This document shows, in pieces, positions 40,583 to 49,350 of a DNA stretch of 61,253 nt. This DNA is from Oscillospiraceae bacterium (GTDB lineage Bacteria > Bacillota > Clostridia > Oscillospirales > Oscillospiraceae): positions 1 through 61,253 of the forward strand of contig JAEEKA010000064.1 in NCBI GenBank assembly GCA_016282135.1, read 5' to 3'. The translations under genes and the position numbers were made by a program. The notes beneath the pieces were generated by a model. It was not told where the DNA came from. It saw only the letters and a program-made list of their open reading frames with translations, and searched no databases. The stretch's first letter is position 1. The number at the start of each line of letters is the position of its first letter.

Positions 40583-40963
40583 TCAGTCCCTTTCCGGGCC
40601 CTCGTAGGCCCGGAGCTTTTCGGTGTAGTAGTTGAGCTTGCGGGTCACCTTGTCCAGGTGGGTCTGCATCTGCTCCATCTGGGCCAGGACCTTGTTCCGG
40701 TGGGCCTCCAGCAGCTCCACCCGCTGGCGGAGCGTTTGATCTCCCTCCCGGGAGAGCTCCAGAAAGCGGGCAATCTCCCGCAGGGACATTCCGGTGTTTT
40801 TCAGGCAGCAGATTCCGCTCAGGACCTCCAGATCGTCGTCTGTGTACTGGCGGAAGCCGCTTTCGCTCCGCTCCACGGAGCCCAGAAGCCCTTCCTTTTC
40901 GTAAAACCGGAGCGTGTGGGCGGTCAGCCCGGTCTTTTGACTTACTTCCTGAATCGAATACAT
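40583..40963 (-). CDS. MerR family transcriptional regulator
   Basis: The 126-residue protein starts 'MYSIQEVSQKTGLTAHTLRFYEKEG' (seen over residues 1-25), the MerR helix-turn-helix. It ends in a coiled-coil dimer helix without Cys metal ligands. This is the pattern of small-molecule or redox-stress MerR proteins (AdhR/NmlR-like). It is divergent from the nitroreductase and aldo-keto reductase genes, whose promoter has the long spacer that MerR proteins control. Confidence 0.93.
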   Translation of the reverse strand: MYSIQEVSQKTGLTAHTLRFYEKEGLLGSVERSESGFRQYTDDDLEVLSGICCLKNTGMSLREIARFLELSREGDQTLRQRVELLEAHRNKVLAQMEQMQTHLDKVTRKLNYYTEKLRAYEGPERD

Positions 40964-40984
40964 GAAAAACCCTCCCGAAAATGC

Positions 40985-41015
40985 TTGACTTAGAGCGAAC
41001 TTTAAGGTTTAGAAT
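40985..41015 (+). promoter_or_regulatory. MerR-controlled promoter with 19-bp spacer
   Basis: TTGACT (40985-40990), 19-base spacer, TAGAAT (41010-41015). A near-palindrome CTTAGAG-CGAA-CTTTAAG (40989-41006) fills the spacer, the classic geometry for MerR activation by DNA untwisting. Confidence 0.88.
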
Positions 41016-41080
41016 GATTATACGCAGAATCAAGAGGAATGTCAATTCCCGGAGAACAATATTGTAAGGAGGTAAATGCA

Positions 41081-41596
41081 ATGGATGCGATGAATATGTT
41101 ATTGGAGCGGCGCAGCTGCCGCAGCTACAATCCCGAGCTGATACCCCAGGGCGTGCTGGATCAGATTTTAGAGGCGGGCAAGTTTGCCGCCACCGGAATG
41201 GGGAAGCAGTCTCCCATTATGATCGCCGTCACCGACAAGGCCCTGCGGGACCGGCTTGCCAAGTTGAACGCCGCCATCATGGGCTGGGACGGGGATCCCT
41301 TCTACGGCGCGCCGGAGCTGGTGATTGTGCTGGCGGACCGGAGCGTGCCCACCTACCTGTACGACGGCAGCCTGGTGATGGGCAATTTGATGAACGCCGC
41401 CTACGCCCTGGGGATCGGAAGCTGCTGGATCCACCGGGCCAAGGAGGAATTCGACAGCGAGGAGGGCAAGGCCCTGCTGAAGGAGCTTGGAATCGAAGGG
41501 GACTACGAGGGCATCGGCCACTGCATTCTGGGTTACCCCGAAGGCCCCTGCCGTCCCGCCGCGCCACGGAAAGAGAACTACGTTTACCGAATTTAA
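41081..41596 (+). CDS. Nitroreductase family protein
   Basis: The 171-residue FMN-dependent oxidoreductase has 'LLERRSCRSY' at the N-terminus, 'AGKFAATGMGKQSP' and 'YALGIGSCWIHRAKEEF', the usual flavin-binding motifs. It should reduce nitro- or quinone-type compounds with NAD(P)H. AAGGAGG precedes the ATG at 41081. It is followed 15 bases later by the aldo-keto reductase; both look like a MerR-controlled electrophile-stress pair. Confidence 0.92.
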   Translation: MDAMNMLLERRSCRSYNPELIPQGVLDQILEAGKFAATGMGKQSPIMIAVTDKALRDRLAKLNAAIMGWDGDPFYGAPELVIVLADRSVPTYLYDGSLVMGNLMNAAYALGIGSCWIHRAKEEFDSEEGKALLKELGIEGDYEGIGHCILGYPEGPCRPAAPRKENYVYRI

Positions 41597-41611
41597 GAGG
41601 AGGATCACGCC

Positions 41612-42742
41612 ATGAAATACCGTACTATGGGCAAGCTGGGCATTCAGGCCTCCGCCTTTGGCCTGGGCTGTATGCGCTTCAACGGGCCGGCCTCCGGCGA
41701 CACCATCATCGATGAGCAGAAGGCGATTTCCCTGATTCGCCAGGCCATCGACGGCGGCGTCACCTACATCGACACCGCGTACATCTACCTGGACAAGACC
41801 TCCGAGATCGTTCTGGGCAAGGCCCTGCAGGACGGCTACCGGGATCGGGTGACCATCGCCACCAAGATGCCCATGGAGGCTGTGCACAATCGGGCGGAGA
41901 TGGAGGCCCTGCTGGCTGAGGAGCTGGGAAAGCTCCAAACTGACCACATCGACTTCTACCTGATGCACGGCATCAACAAGGAAAAATGGGAGTATTTCAA
42001 GTCCATCGGCGCACCGGAGTTCTTCGACGATATGAAGCGGGAAGGGAAGATTCGCTTTAAGTGCTTCTCCTTCCACGGCTCTTACGAGGACTTTGAATAC
42101 GTGCTGAACGACTGGGACTGGGACATGGTCCAGATTCAATACAACTTCATGGACATCAACAACCAGGCGGGTACCAAGGGCTTGGAGCTGGCGGGCAGCA
42201 AGGGAATCCCGGTGGTCATCATGGAGGGTCTTCTGGGCGGCAGACTGTCCAAGGCCCCGGAAAACGTCCAGGCCCTCTACGACGCCTTCCCGGTGAAGCG
42301 TTCCCCGGTGGAATGGGCCTTCCGCTGGCTCTGCGATCATCCCCAGGTGTCGGTGGTGCTCTCCGGCTGCAACGAGCCGGAACAGATTGCGGAGAACCTT
42401 CGCATCTTCGACACTGTGGAGCCCGGCATCATGGACGAGGCCGAGCGAAAGCTGATGGAGGACGTGCGGGCCGCCTATCTCAGCCGCACCAAGATCGGCT
42501 GCACCGGCTGCCGGTACTGCATGCCCTGTCCCAACGGCGTGAGCATTCCGGGAATCTTCTCCCTGTGGAATGACAAATCCCTCTACGGCATCGAGCCCGC
42601 CCAGGACTGGCGGATGAAGCGGATTACGGCGGAGGACGCCGGGGCGGATCGCTGCGTGGGCTGCGGCGCCTGCGAGGCGGCCTGCCCCCAGCATCTGCCC
42701 ATCATCGAGCAGCTGCAAAACGCCTGGACGGAACTGAACTGA
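41612..42742 (+). CDS. Aldo-keto reductase with C-terminal 4Fe-4S domain
   Basis: The 376-residue protein has an aldo-keto reductase barrel ('GVTYIDTAYIYLDKTSE' with the catalytic Tyr, 'IATKMPM', 'YLMHGI'). A C-terminal ferredoxin-like extension has 'GCTGCRYCMPCPNGV' and 'CVGCGACEAACPQHLPI', enough Cys for two 4Fe-4S clusters. This iron-sulfur AKR family is common in anaerobes. It may take electrons from ferredoxin; the substrate is unknown. GGAGG precedes the ATG. Confidence 0.92.
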   Translation: MKYRTMGKLGIQASAFGLGCMRFNGPASGDTIIDEQKAISLIRQAIDGGVTYIDTAYIYLDKTSEIVLGKALQDGYRDRVTIATKMPMEAVHNRAEMEALLAEELGKLQTDHIDFYLMHGINKEKWEYFKSIGAPEFFDDMKREGKIRFKCFSFHGSYEDFEYVLNDWDWDMVQIQYNFMDINNQAGTKGLELAGSKGIPVVIMEGLLGGRLSKAPENVQALYDAFPVKRSPVEWAFRWLCDHPQVSVVLSGCNEPEQIAENLRIFDTVEPGIMDEAERKLMEDVRAAYLSRTKIGCTGCRYCMPCPNGVSIPGIFSLWNDKSLYGIEPAQDWRMKRITAEDAGADRCVGCGACEAACPQHLPIIEQLQNAWTELN

Positions 42743-42818
42743 CTAACGCAAACCATGGCAGGGAAAACGTTTTTTCCTGCCATTGGCTTGCAATCTCATT
42801 ACAGTTGGAGACGAAAAT

Positions 42819-43814
42819 ATGTTGAAATTTGACGAACGGAAGCAGATTGACAGTGTCCGGGGAGCTTTGGCTCTGCGCGGACACATCGAGACAATTGTGG
42901 ACGCCGCTTGGAACAAGGGCGTGAAAAATTTGTGCTGGCTGGGAATCGGCGGCACCTGGGCCAGCGCCATGCAGGCAGTTTGCCACATGAAGGAGCGGAC
43001 TGCCCTGGAAACCTTTGCGGTGAATGCTGCAGAGTACAACACCACCGGGGATCGGCGAATCGGCCCCGGCAGCTTTGTGGTGTTTTCCTCCGTTACCGGC
43101 ACAACGACGGAGGTTGTTACAGCAGTAGAAAAGGCCAAACAGGCCGGCGCAAGGGTGCTGGGCTTTGTAGACAAGGCGGATGCCCCGCTGGCAAAGCTGG
43201 CGGATCATTGTCTTACCTACCCTGCCAACGAGCAGCTTAAATTCTTTATGACAGCAGATCGCTTCCTGTATCTGGCGGGAGAATTGCCGGAATACGGGGC
43301 CATGTACGAAAGCTTTGACGCCTTTCTGCCGGAGGCGCTGGCTGCGGCGGAGCAATCGGCGGACGACTTCGGCGCAGCCTTTGCCGCCGCCCACAAGGAC
43401 GATCCTATGCACTATTTTGTGGGAGCCGGCAGTCTCTATGGAGCTACCTACTCCTATGCCATGTGTTACTGGGAGGAAATGCACTGGCGGCCCACGAAGT
43501 CTATTCATGCTGCGGAGCTCTTCCACGGAACCCTGGAAATCATTGATGCGGATACTGCCGTAACCCTCTTCCTGGGAGAAGATGCACAGCGGAGTCTGGG
43601 GGAGCGGGTGGCCCGTTTCCTGCCCCGGGTTTGCAAGAACTATACGATCATCGACACAAAGGACTACTTGCTGCCCGGCATTGATTCGGCCTATCGCTGG
43701 GCGGTCTGCCATCTGGTGATGCACGCCGTCACCAACCGAATTGACGCCCACCTGGAAGCTCTTTCCGGCCATGATATGAGCCTGCGGCGGTATTACCGCA
43801 AGCTGGATTATTGA
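42819..43814 (+). CDS. frlB: SIS domain protein, FrlB-like fructoselysine-6-phosphate deglycase
   Basis: The 331-residue protein has two sugar isomerase (SIS) domains: 'WLGIGGTWASAMQAV' near 45 and 'VVFSSVTGTTTEVV' near 90, then 'YFVGAGSLYGATYSYAM' and 'AAELFHGTLEII' in the second half. Together with the FrlD-like kinase that follows after 18 bases it should split fructoselysine-6-phosphate (or a related Amadori product) to glucose-6-phosphate and the amino acid. An ATG at 42783 is less likely than 42819, which follows TTGGAG. No transporter gene for the substrate is visible. Confidence 0.8.
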   Translation: MLKFDERKQIDSVRGALALRGHIETIVDAAWNKGVKNLCWLGIGGTWASAMQAVCHMKERTALETFAVNAAEYNTTGDRRIGPGSFVVFSSVTGTTTEVVTAVEKAKQAGARVLGFVDKADAPLAKLADHCLTYPANEQLKFFMTADRFLYLAGELPEYGAMYESFDAFLPEALAAAEQSADDFGAAFAAAHKDDPMHYFVGAGSLYGATYSYAMCYWEEMHWRPTKSIHAAELFHGTLEIIDADTAVTLFLGEDAQRSLGERVARFLPRVCKNYTIIDTKDYLLPGIDSAYRWAVCHLVMHAVTNRIDAHLEALSGHDMSLRRYYRKLDY

Positions 43815-43832
43815 AAACAGGAGGAGACCGGA

Positions 43833-44621
43833 ATGAGAATTGCCTGTATTGGCGACAACTGCATTGATTATTATGATGCGACAGGGCAAGCCTATCCGGG
43901 CGGCAATTCCGTAAATGTGGCAGTGTACCTCCGCCGTATGGGCCTGGAGGTCTCCTATACGGGAGCCGTGGGCAACGACGCATACGGAGCGCTGCTGCGT
44001 CAGGCGCTGGCGGAAAAGGGTGTGGATTTGTCCCACCTTCGGGTGGCGCCCGGAAGAACGGCCGTTAGTCACGTCGGACTTGTAGCCGGAGACCGGGTGT
44101 TCGGCAATTACGAAGAGGGCGTCATGGCGGATTTCCGTCCGGACGCTGCAGATCTGGACTTTTTCTGCAGCCACGATCTGGCTGTATCGATCCTTTGGGG
44201 CCATGCGGAGGACATTCTCCCGGAGCTTCGACGCCGTGGCGTTTTTACGGCCTTCGATGCTGCAGATCGGCCCTTTTCCCAGCCCGCGCAGCGAGCTCTG
44301 CCCGGCTCGACAGTCTTTTTCTTTTCGGACGCAGGCAGCAAAGACGATGCGCTGCGGGAAAGACTGCGGCAACTCCAGGGTATGGGGCCGGAGCTTGTGG
44401 TTGCTACCAGGGGCGCCCGGGGCAGCATAGCCTTTGACGGAAGCACCTTCCACGAGGCGGGGATTGTTCCCTGTGAGGTAGTGGACACCATCGGCGCCGG
44501 CGACAGCTACATTGCCGGATTTCTGGCCGCCTGGCTGGAAAGCGCTCCGATTCCGTTCTGCATGCAGCAAGGCGCAGAAGCTGCCGCTGTTACCATCGGC
44601 TACAACGGCGCGTGGCAATAA
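43833..44621 (+). CDS. frlD: PfkB family kinase, FrlD-like fructoselysine 6-kinase
   Basis: The 262-residue kinase resembles E. coli FrlD along its length: 'IGDNCIDYYDATGQAYPGGN' at the N-terminus, 'VFGNYEEGVMADF' in the middle, 'ILWGHAED' and the PfkB motif 'DTIGAGDSYIAGFL' near 220. It should phosphorylate Amadori compounds such as fructoselysine. AGGAGG precedes the ATG. It forms a two-gene operon with frlB and is followed by a hairpin terminator. Confidence 0.85.
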   Translation: MRIACIGDNCIDYYDATGQAYPGGNSVNVAVYLRRMGLEVSYTGAVGNDAYGALLRQALAEKGVDLSHLRVAPGRTAVSHVGLVAGDRVFGNYEEGVMADFRPDAADLDFFCSHDLAVSILWGHAEDILPELRRRGVFTAFDAADRPFSQPAQRALPGSTVFFFSDAGSKDDALRERLRQLQGMGPELVVATRGARGSIAFDGSTFHEAGIVPCEVVDTIGAGDSYIAGFLAAWLESAPIPFCMQQGAEAAAVTIGYNGAWQ

Positions 44622-44635
44622 TTTAGAAGGCCAAA

Positions 44636-44669
44636 AAATCGACGGCTCGCGTCAGCGTACCGTCGATTT
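44636..44669. terminator. Terminator after frlD
   Basis: AAATCGACGG and CCGTCGATTT pair perfectly, followed by AACTTCTTTTG. The A/T-flanked stem can work on both strands, and the ANTAR gene converges on it. Confidence 0.8.
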
Positions 44670-44739
44670 AACTTCTTTTGTTGGTGCCCGCCAAAGCAGG
44701 CGAATATCGTTCCTATGTCGGTGCCCGCACTATGTGGCG

Positions 44740-45357
44740 TCAGGCGGGAGAAGAATCCTCTTTCGGGGAACGGGTATCTGAACCGCCGAGCAGTTCCTCA
44801 GCGATTCTCCGTTTGCTGATGCACCGATCCATGGCCTGTTTTTCCAGAAAGTGGTGGGCTTCCGACTCGCTCATGCCCCGCTGCTCGATCAGCAGCCATT
44901 TGGCCCGGTTCAGAAGCCGGAGCTCCTGCAGCTCCTGCTCCGCGGTCTTTGTCCCCGCCTCCACCCGGCGCAGACGCTCCCGGGTGGTGTTCATCCACTG
45001 CAAAGCCATGGACAGGGCCTGCTTGGTGGTGGGCTTGGGCAGGGTGAAGACGCCCCGATCCATCACCTGGCTGTGGATCTCCTCGTGGAGGGCAGCCCGA
45101 ACCAGCATCAAAACCACGGTCTGCCCGTTGCCGCTCTGGGCGACGGAGAAGGCGGTTCCAAAGTCGTCGGGCAGCGGGGTGTTGACGATGACCAGGTCAA
45201 AAACCTGTTCCAGGGCGGCCCGTTTTGCCGCGCCAACGGAAGACACGACCCGGATCGGCGCACAGCCGGAGGCCGAGAGCAGACTGAGAATCATCTGATT
45301 GAACTGGTCGGAATCGGACGCCAGCAGGACGCTGCGGCTGTTCTGGAGAAAAACCAA
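44740..45357 (-). CDS. ANTAR domain response-regulator-like protein
   Basis: The 205-residue protein has a receiver-like domain (1-115; 'VLLASDSDQF', 'DLVIVNTPLP', 'PKPTTKQAL'). It lacks a clean Asp phosphorylation pocket at the usual site: 'IVNTP' has Asn where the phospho-Asp is expected. A coiled linker and a C-terminal ANTAR RNA-binding domain follow ('RLLNRAKWLLIEQRGMSESEAHHFL'). ANTAR proteins stop transcription termination by binding twin hairpins. The start is a TTG at 45357 with GGGGGG ahead. It is divergent from purA, whose leader has an attenuator-like hairpin. Confidence 0.88.
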   Translation of the reverse strand: MVFLQNSRSVLLASDSDQFNQMILSLLSASGCAPIRVVSSVGAAKRAALEQVFDLVIVNTPLPDDFGTAFSVAQSGNGQTVVLMLVRAALHEEIHSQVMDRGVFTLPKPTTKQALSMALQWMNTTRERLRRVEAGTKTAEQELQELRLLNRAKWLLIEQRGMSESEAHHFLEKQAMDRCISKRRIAEELLGGSDTRSPKEDSSPA

Positions 45358-45433
45358 ATGCCGTCCCCCCTTCCGTAGTCTTCACAAAATAACCACCCTA
45401 TTATACTACAAATCAACCCGGTTGAAAAGGGGG

Positions 45434-45462
45434 TTGACAAAGATTTCTTTCTCTCGTATAAT
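45434..45462 (+). promoter_or_regulatory. Consensus promoter of purA-guaA
   Basis: Perfect TTGACA (45434-45439) and TATAAT (45457-45462) with a 17-base spacer. The predicted start is near 45469, leaving a leader of about 130 bases. Confidence 0.93.
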
Positions 45463-45474
45463 GTTTCGGTAAAA

Positions 45475-45526
45475 GGCAATGGAGTCTTTGAGACCACAGT
45501 CTCAGTGCCCCCATTGCCCCCTTTTT
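45475..45526 (+). promoter_or_regulatory. Attenuator-like terminator in the purA leader
   Basis: Outer arms GGCAATGG (45475-45482) and CCATTGCC (45511-45518) enclose an inner stem TGAGAC/GTCTCA, followed by CCCTTTTT. It starts a few bases after the predicted transcription start, so purA expression is probably controlled by premature termination. Confidence 0.75.
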
Positions 45527-45596
45527 ATGGGTTTCCCAAGGCGGAAACGGAGAGAAGGGGAGCGGCTGTTTGACGTTTGAGAGGAGTAATGTGAAC

Positions 45597-46868
45597 ATGA
45601 ACTGTGCGATCGTCGGAATCAACTGGGGCGACGAAGGCAAGGGCCGGATGGTGGACCTGCTGACGGCGGACTACGACGTGGTGGTGCGCTATCAGGGCGG
45701 CGGCAACGCCGGCCATACGGTGGTAAACGAATACGGAAAATTCGCCCTGCATCTGTTGCCCTCCGGCATTTTTCACCCGGGCATTGTAAACATTCTGGGC
45801 AACGGCGTGGCCCTGGACCCGGAAAACCTCTGGCAGGAAATGGAAACCGTGATCTCTCAGGGCGTGCGCATTACGCCGGAGAATCTGAAAATCAGCGACC
45901 GGGCCTCTCTGCTGCTGCCCTGGCACCGGGAGCTGGACGCCCTGGAGGAGGCCCGTCTGAAGGACCGGAAATACGGCTCCACCAAACAGGGCATCGCCCC
46001 CTTCTATTCTGACAAATATCAAAAGAAAACCGTCCTGGCCGGAGAGCTGCGGCGTCCGGAGCAGCTCCGGGCCCATCTGGCGGAGCTGCTGGAATGGAAA
46101 AATCTGACCTTGACCGGCGTTTACGGCGCGGAGCCTCTGACCATGGAGTCCCTGGACCGCTGGTTGGAGGACTACGCCAACCGCATCCTGCCCTTCCTCT
46201 GCGACACCGGCAACTGGCTGCGCAGGGCCCAGGCCGAGGGGAAACGGATTCTGTTCGAGGCCCAGTTGGGCGCGCTGCGGGATCTGGACTACGGCATCTA
46301 CCCCTACACCACCTCCTCCAACGCCATTGCGGCCTACGCGCCCATCGGCTCCGGGCTGCCCTCGGCAAGGATTGACCGGGTTGTGGGCGTGGTCAAGGCC
46401 TACTCCACCTGCGTGGGCGAGGGCCCCTTCCCCTGTGAGTGGTTCGGGGAAGAGGCAGAGGAGCTGCGCAAGGCCGGCGGCGAGTACGGCGCCAAGACCG
46501 GGCGCCCCCGCCGGGTGGGACCGGTGGATCTGGTGGCTACCCGCTACGGCACGCAGGTCCAGGGCGCCACGGAGCTGGCTCTGACCAAGCTGGATATTTT
46601 GAGCTATATGAAGAAAATCCCCGTCTGCGTCCGCTACGCGACGCCGGAGGGGGAGACCGAGGAATTCCCCTTCCCCACCGAGCAGGCGGAGGCAAAGCCT
46701 GTTTTGGAGTATCTTGAGGGCTGGCAGACTGACATTTCCGGCTGCCGGACCTGGGAATCCCTGCCGGAGGCGGCCCGCCGCTACGTGGAGTATTTGGAGC
46801 AGCGCATTGGCTGTCCGATCCGCTATGTTTCCGTCGGCGCGGAGCGGGACAGTATTATCATCCGATAA
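45597..46868 (+). CDS. purA: Adenylosuccinate synthase
   Basis: The 423-residue enzyme has the PurA signatures 'GINWGDEGKGRMVDLL', 'GGGNAGHTVV', 'FEAQLGALRDLDYGIYPYTTSS' region and 'GEGPFPCEW'. It makes adenylosuccinate from IMP, Asp and GTP. I start at ATG 45597; a GTG at 45591 is also in frame after GAGGAG. It is followed 30 bases later by guaA, so both branches from IMP are transcribed together. Confidence 0.95.
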   Translation: MNCAIVGINWGDEGKGRMVDLLTADYDVVVRYQGGGNAGHTVVNEYGKFALHLLPSGIFHPGIVNILGNGVALDPENLWQEMETVISQGVRITPENLKISDRASLLLPWHRELDALEEARLKDRKYGSTKQGIAPFYSDKYQKKTVLAGELRRPEQLRAHLAELLEWKNLTLTGVYGAEPLTMESLDRWLEDYANRILPFLCDTGNWLRRAQAEGKRILFEAQLGALRDLDYGIYPYTTSSNAIAAYAPIGSGLPSARIDRVVGVVKAYSTCVGEGPFPCEWFGEEAEELRKAGGEYGAKTGRPRRVGPVDLVATRYGTQVQGATELALTKLDILSYMKKIPVCVRYATPEGETEEFPFPTEQAEAKPVLEYLEGWQTDISGCRTWESLPEAARRYVEYLEQRIGCPIRYVSVGAERDSIIIR

Positions 46869-46898
46869 AACGATCACGATTGCAGAGAGGAGAACGGC

Positions 46899-48431
46899 AT
46901 GGAAAAGATCCTGGTATTGGATTTTGGCGGACAGTACAACCAGCTCATCGCCCGGCGGGTCCGGGACCAGCGGGTTTACGCGGAAATCAAGCCCTGCTGG
47001 AAGATTACCCCGGAGGAGATCCGGGCGGCCGGCTACAAGGGCGTTATCTTCACCGGCGGCCCTAACAGCGTCTATGACCCCGCGTCCCCCCACTATGATC
47101 CCGCGGTTCTGGATCTGGGGATCCCCGTTTTGGGCATCTGCTACGGCGATCAGCTCCTGGCCTGGATGGCCGAGGGAACGGTCAGCCCCGCGGCTCAGGC
47201 AGGGGAGTACGGCAGAACGGAGCTGACGGTGGAAGATCATGCGCTGTTCCGGGGCGTGCCCCGAAAGAGCATTTGTTGGATGAGCCACCGGGACTACATC
47301 AGCCAGGCGCCGAAGGGCTTTGCCACCCTGGCTTCCACGGATCACTGTCCCTGCGCCGCCATGGGCGACGACAGCCGGAAGCTCTACGGCGTGCAGTTCC
47401 ATCCGGAGGTCACCCATTCGGAATACGGCGGCACGATCCTGCACAATTTCCTCTTTGACATCTGCGGCTGCGCAGGGGACTGGTCCATGGAGAACTATGC
47501 GGAGCGGGCCATTGAGTCTCTGCGGGAAAAGCTTCAGGACAAGACCGTGCTCCTGGCCCTTTCCGGCGGCGTGGATTCCTCCGTGGCGGCCCTGCTGCTG
47601 CATCGGGCGGTGGGGGATCGGCTGACCTGCGTGTTTGTGGATCACGGTCTGCTCCGGAAGGACGAGGCCAAGCTGGTAGAAATCACCTTCCGCCCCCTGT
47701 TCGGGGAGAAGCTGATCTGCGTGGATGCCAGCGAACGCTTCCTCACTGCCCTGGCCGGGGTTACCGAGCCGGAGCGCAAGCGGAAGATCATCGGCGAGGC
47801 CTTTATCCGGGTCTTTGAGGCCGAGGCCAAGAAGCTGGGCCATGTGAACGCCCTGGCCCAGGGTACCATCTATCCCGACGTGATCGAGAGCGGCAAGGGC
47901 GACTCCGCTGTGATCAAGAGCCACCACAACGTGGGCGGCCTGCCGGACGTGATCGATTTTGACGAGCTGGTGGAGCCCCTGCGGGATCTGTTCAAGGACG
48001 AGGTCCGCCGCCTGGGCGAGACCCTTGGCCTGCCCCATGAGCTGGTGTGGCGCCAGCCCTTCCCCGGCCCCGGTCTGGCGGTCCGCATCCTGGGCGAAAT
48101 CACCCGGGACAAACTGAGCCGCCTGCGGGAGGCGGACGCCATTTTCCGGGAGGAAATTGCCGCCGCGAAACCCAACCCCATGCCGGATCAGTATTTTGCC
48201 GTGCTTACCGACGCCCGGAGCGTGGGCGTCATCGGCGACGGCCGGGCCTATGGCGATACCGTGGCCCTGCGGGCTGTGTCCACCGACGATTTCATGACCG
48301 CTGCCTGGACCAGACTGCCCTACGAGGTTCTGGAGCGGGCCAGCTCCCGCATCACCAACGAGGTCCCGGGCGTTACCCGGGTGGTCTACGACATTTCCTC
48401 CAAACCGCCTGCCACAGTGGAATGGGAGTGA
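46899..48431 (+). CDS. guaA: GMP synthase (glutamine-hydrolysing)
   Basis: The 510-residue enzyme has a class I glutamine amidotransferase domain ('[12 protein letters not shown]' with the nucleophile Cys, 'GVQFHPEV'), an ATP pyrophosphatase domain ('[16 protein letters not shown]') and the C-terminal dimer domain ending 'KPPATVEWE'. It turns XMP into GMP. AGAGGAG precedes the ATG. A structured repeat element starts directly after its stop codon. Confidence 0.97.
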   Translation: MEKILVLDFGGQYNQLIARRVRDQRVYAEIKPCWKITPEEIRAAGYKGVIFTGGPNSVYDPASPHYDPAVLDLGIPVLGICYGDQLLAWMAEGTVSPAAQAGEYGRTELTVEDHALFRGVPRKSICWMSHRDYISQAPKGFATLASTDHCPCAAMGDDSRKLYGVQFHPEVTHSEYGGTILHNFLFDICGCAGDWSMENYAERAIESLREKLQDKTVLLALSGGVDSSVAALLLHRAVGDRLTCVFVDHGLLRKDEAKLVEITFRPLFGEKLICVDASERFLTALAGVTEPERKRKIIGEAFIRVFEAEAKKLGHVNALAQGTIYPDVIESGKGDSAVIKSHHNVGGLPDVIDFDELVEPLRDLFKDEVRRLGETLGLPHELVWRQPFPGPGLAVRILGEITRDKLSRLREADAIFREEIAAAKPNPMPDQYFAVLTDARSVGVIGDGRAYGDTVALRAVSTDDFMTAAWTRLPYEVLERASSRITNEVPGVTRVVYDISSKPPATVEWE

Positions 48432-48624
48432 GCCGCGCAGAGCGCGGCAGTTAGGATCGCCAAGGGCGAGTGATCAGTGATGATGCGTTTCGCGCAGTTA
48501 TGAGCTGCCTGCGGCAGCGCTGACGCATTCGGGCGATCCTATCATCACTTGCGCGGAGCGCAATCATAACTTTCGCCGCAGGCGAAATCATAACTCTAAA
48601 CTCTTACCGGAAAGAGTAACGCAC
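48432..48624. repeat. Structured intergenic repeat R1 (after guaA)
   Basis: It begins right after the guaA stop with the hairpin GCCGCGC-AGA-GCGCGGC. It contains a large inverted repeat, AGGATCGCC (48453-48461) with GGCGATCCT (48532-48540), nested GCTGC/GCAGC arms, and GTGATGAT/ATCATCAC arms. Its first 50 bases and its end resemble R2 at 49351-49442. Confidence 0.7.
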
Positions 48625-49350
48625 ATGAAACAAGGTTACGGTATATTCGGAAAGCCCTATGAAATCATGCTGAAAAATGATCTCCATGATCTCGCTTCGA
48701 TTGACCACATGCTCATACGGAACATGATTCTTTTGGACGAGGAATCTTCCCAAGTACTGTATCAGAAGACTTCTTGCCTAAACGTGGAAGGCCATGAACT
48801 GTATGCCTTTGCACAGCAATTCAAAGCAGCGCACGATCGGCAGAGCATACGGAACGTGTTGGATTATACGAGTGATATTGCCATGCGATATGACGTTGAT
48901 TTCAAGGATATGTCTTTTGGCGGCACCGAACAGCAAATCCTCCAACGCGGAACGGATTGGTGTGCAGACATGGCAAGAGTCGGAACGGTCTTGCTCCAAT
49001 GTCTGGGCATTCCCTGCAGGATCCTCCATTTGGTCAATCTGAACAAAGCCTATCACGGTCATGTGGTCGGCGAAGCGTATTACGAAGGCCGCTATGGCGT
49101 CGTTGATTTTATCTATGGATACCAGTTTTACGGGGAAACGCCCATCAGCGCCCGTGACATTCTGCGCAACGCGGACGTTTTGAGCGCCTATCCGGAAGAA
49201 TACGGGGGGCTGTATTCCGCAATCGGTGTCAGCGAATACAATCCGATGGATGCAAGCAATGATTACGCAATATCCAGGCCGAATACGTACTATTTGAAGC
49301 TTATCTACACAGATCGCCATGATAAGTGGATTATGGGAGAAGACGCATAG
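48625..49350 (+). CDS. Transglutaminase-like cysteine protease-fold protein
   Basis: The 241-residue protein has a Cys-His-Asp triad in transglutaminase-like spacing: 'GTDWCADMARVGTVLLQCLG' with Cys113, 'YHGHVVGEAYY' with His146, and 'GRYGVVDFIYG' with Asp161. There is no signal peptide. The role is unknown; such proteins can be peptidases or amide-forming enzymes. GC content and codon use are lower than in guaA and pyrG, between which it is inserted together with the next gene. Its ribosome binding site is weak (GGAAAGAG). Confidence 0.7.
   Translation: MKQGYGIFGKPYEIMLKNDLHDLASIDHMLIRNMILLDEESSQVLYQKTSCLNVEGHELYAFAQQFKAAHDRQSIRNVLDYTSDIAMRYDVDFKDMSFGGTEQQILQRGTDWCADMARVGTVLLQCLGIPCRILHLVNLNKAYHGHVVGEAYYEGRYGVVDFIYGYQFYGETPISARDILRNADVLSAYPEEYGGLYSAIGVSEYNPMDASNDYAISRPNTYYLKLIYTDRHDKWIMGEDA

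Noticed and set aside
42743-42800. Terminator after the aldo-keto reductase
   Set aside because: ATGGCAGG/CCTGCCAT can pair, but its T-run lies in the loop, not after the stem, so termination is doubtful.
45475-45526. Purine riboswitch upstream of purA
   Set aside because: The leader lacks the three-way junction and conserved loop sequences of purine aptamers and is too short; it looks like a simple attenuator.
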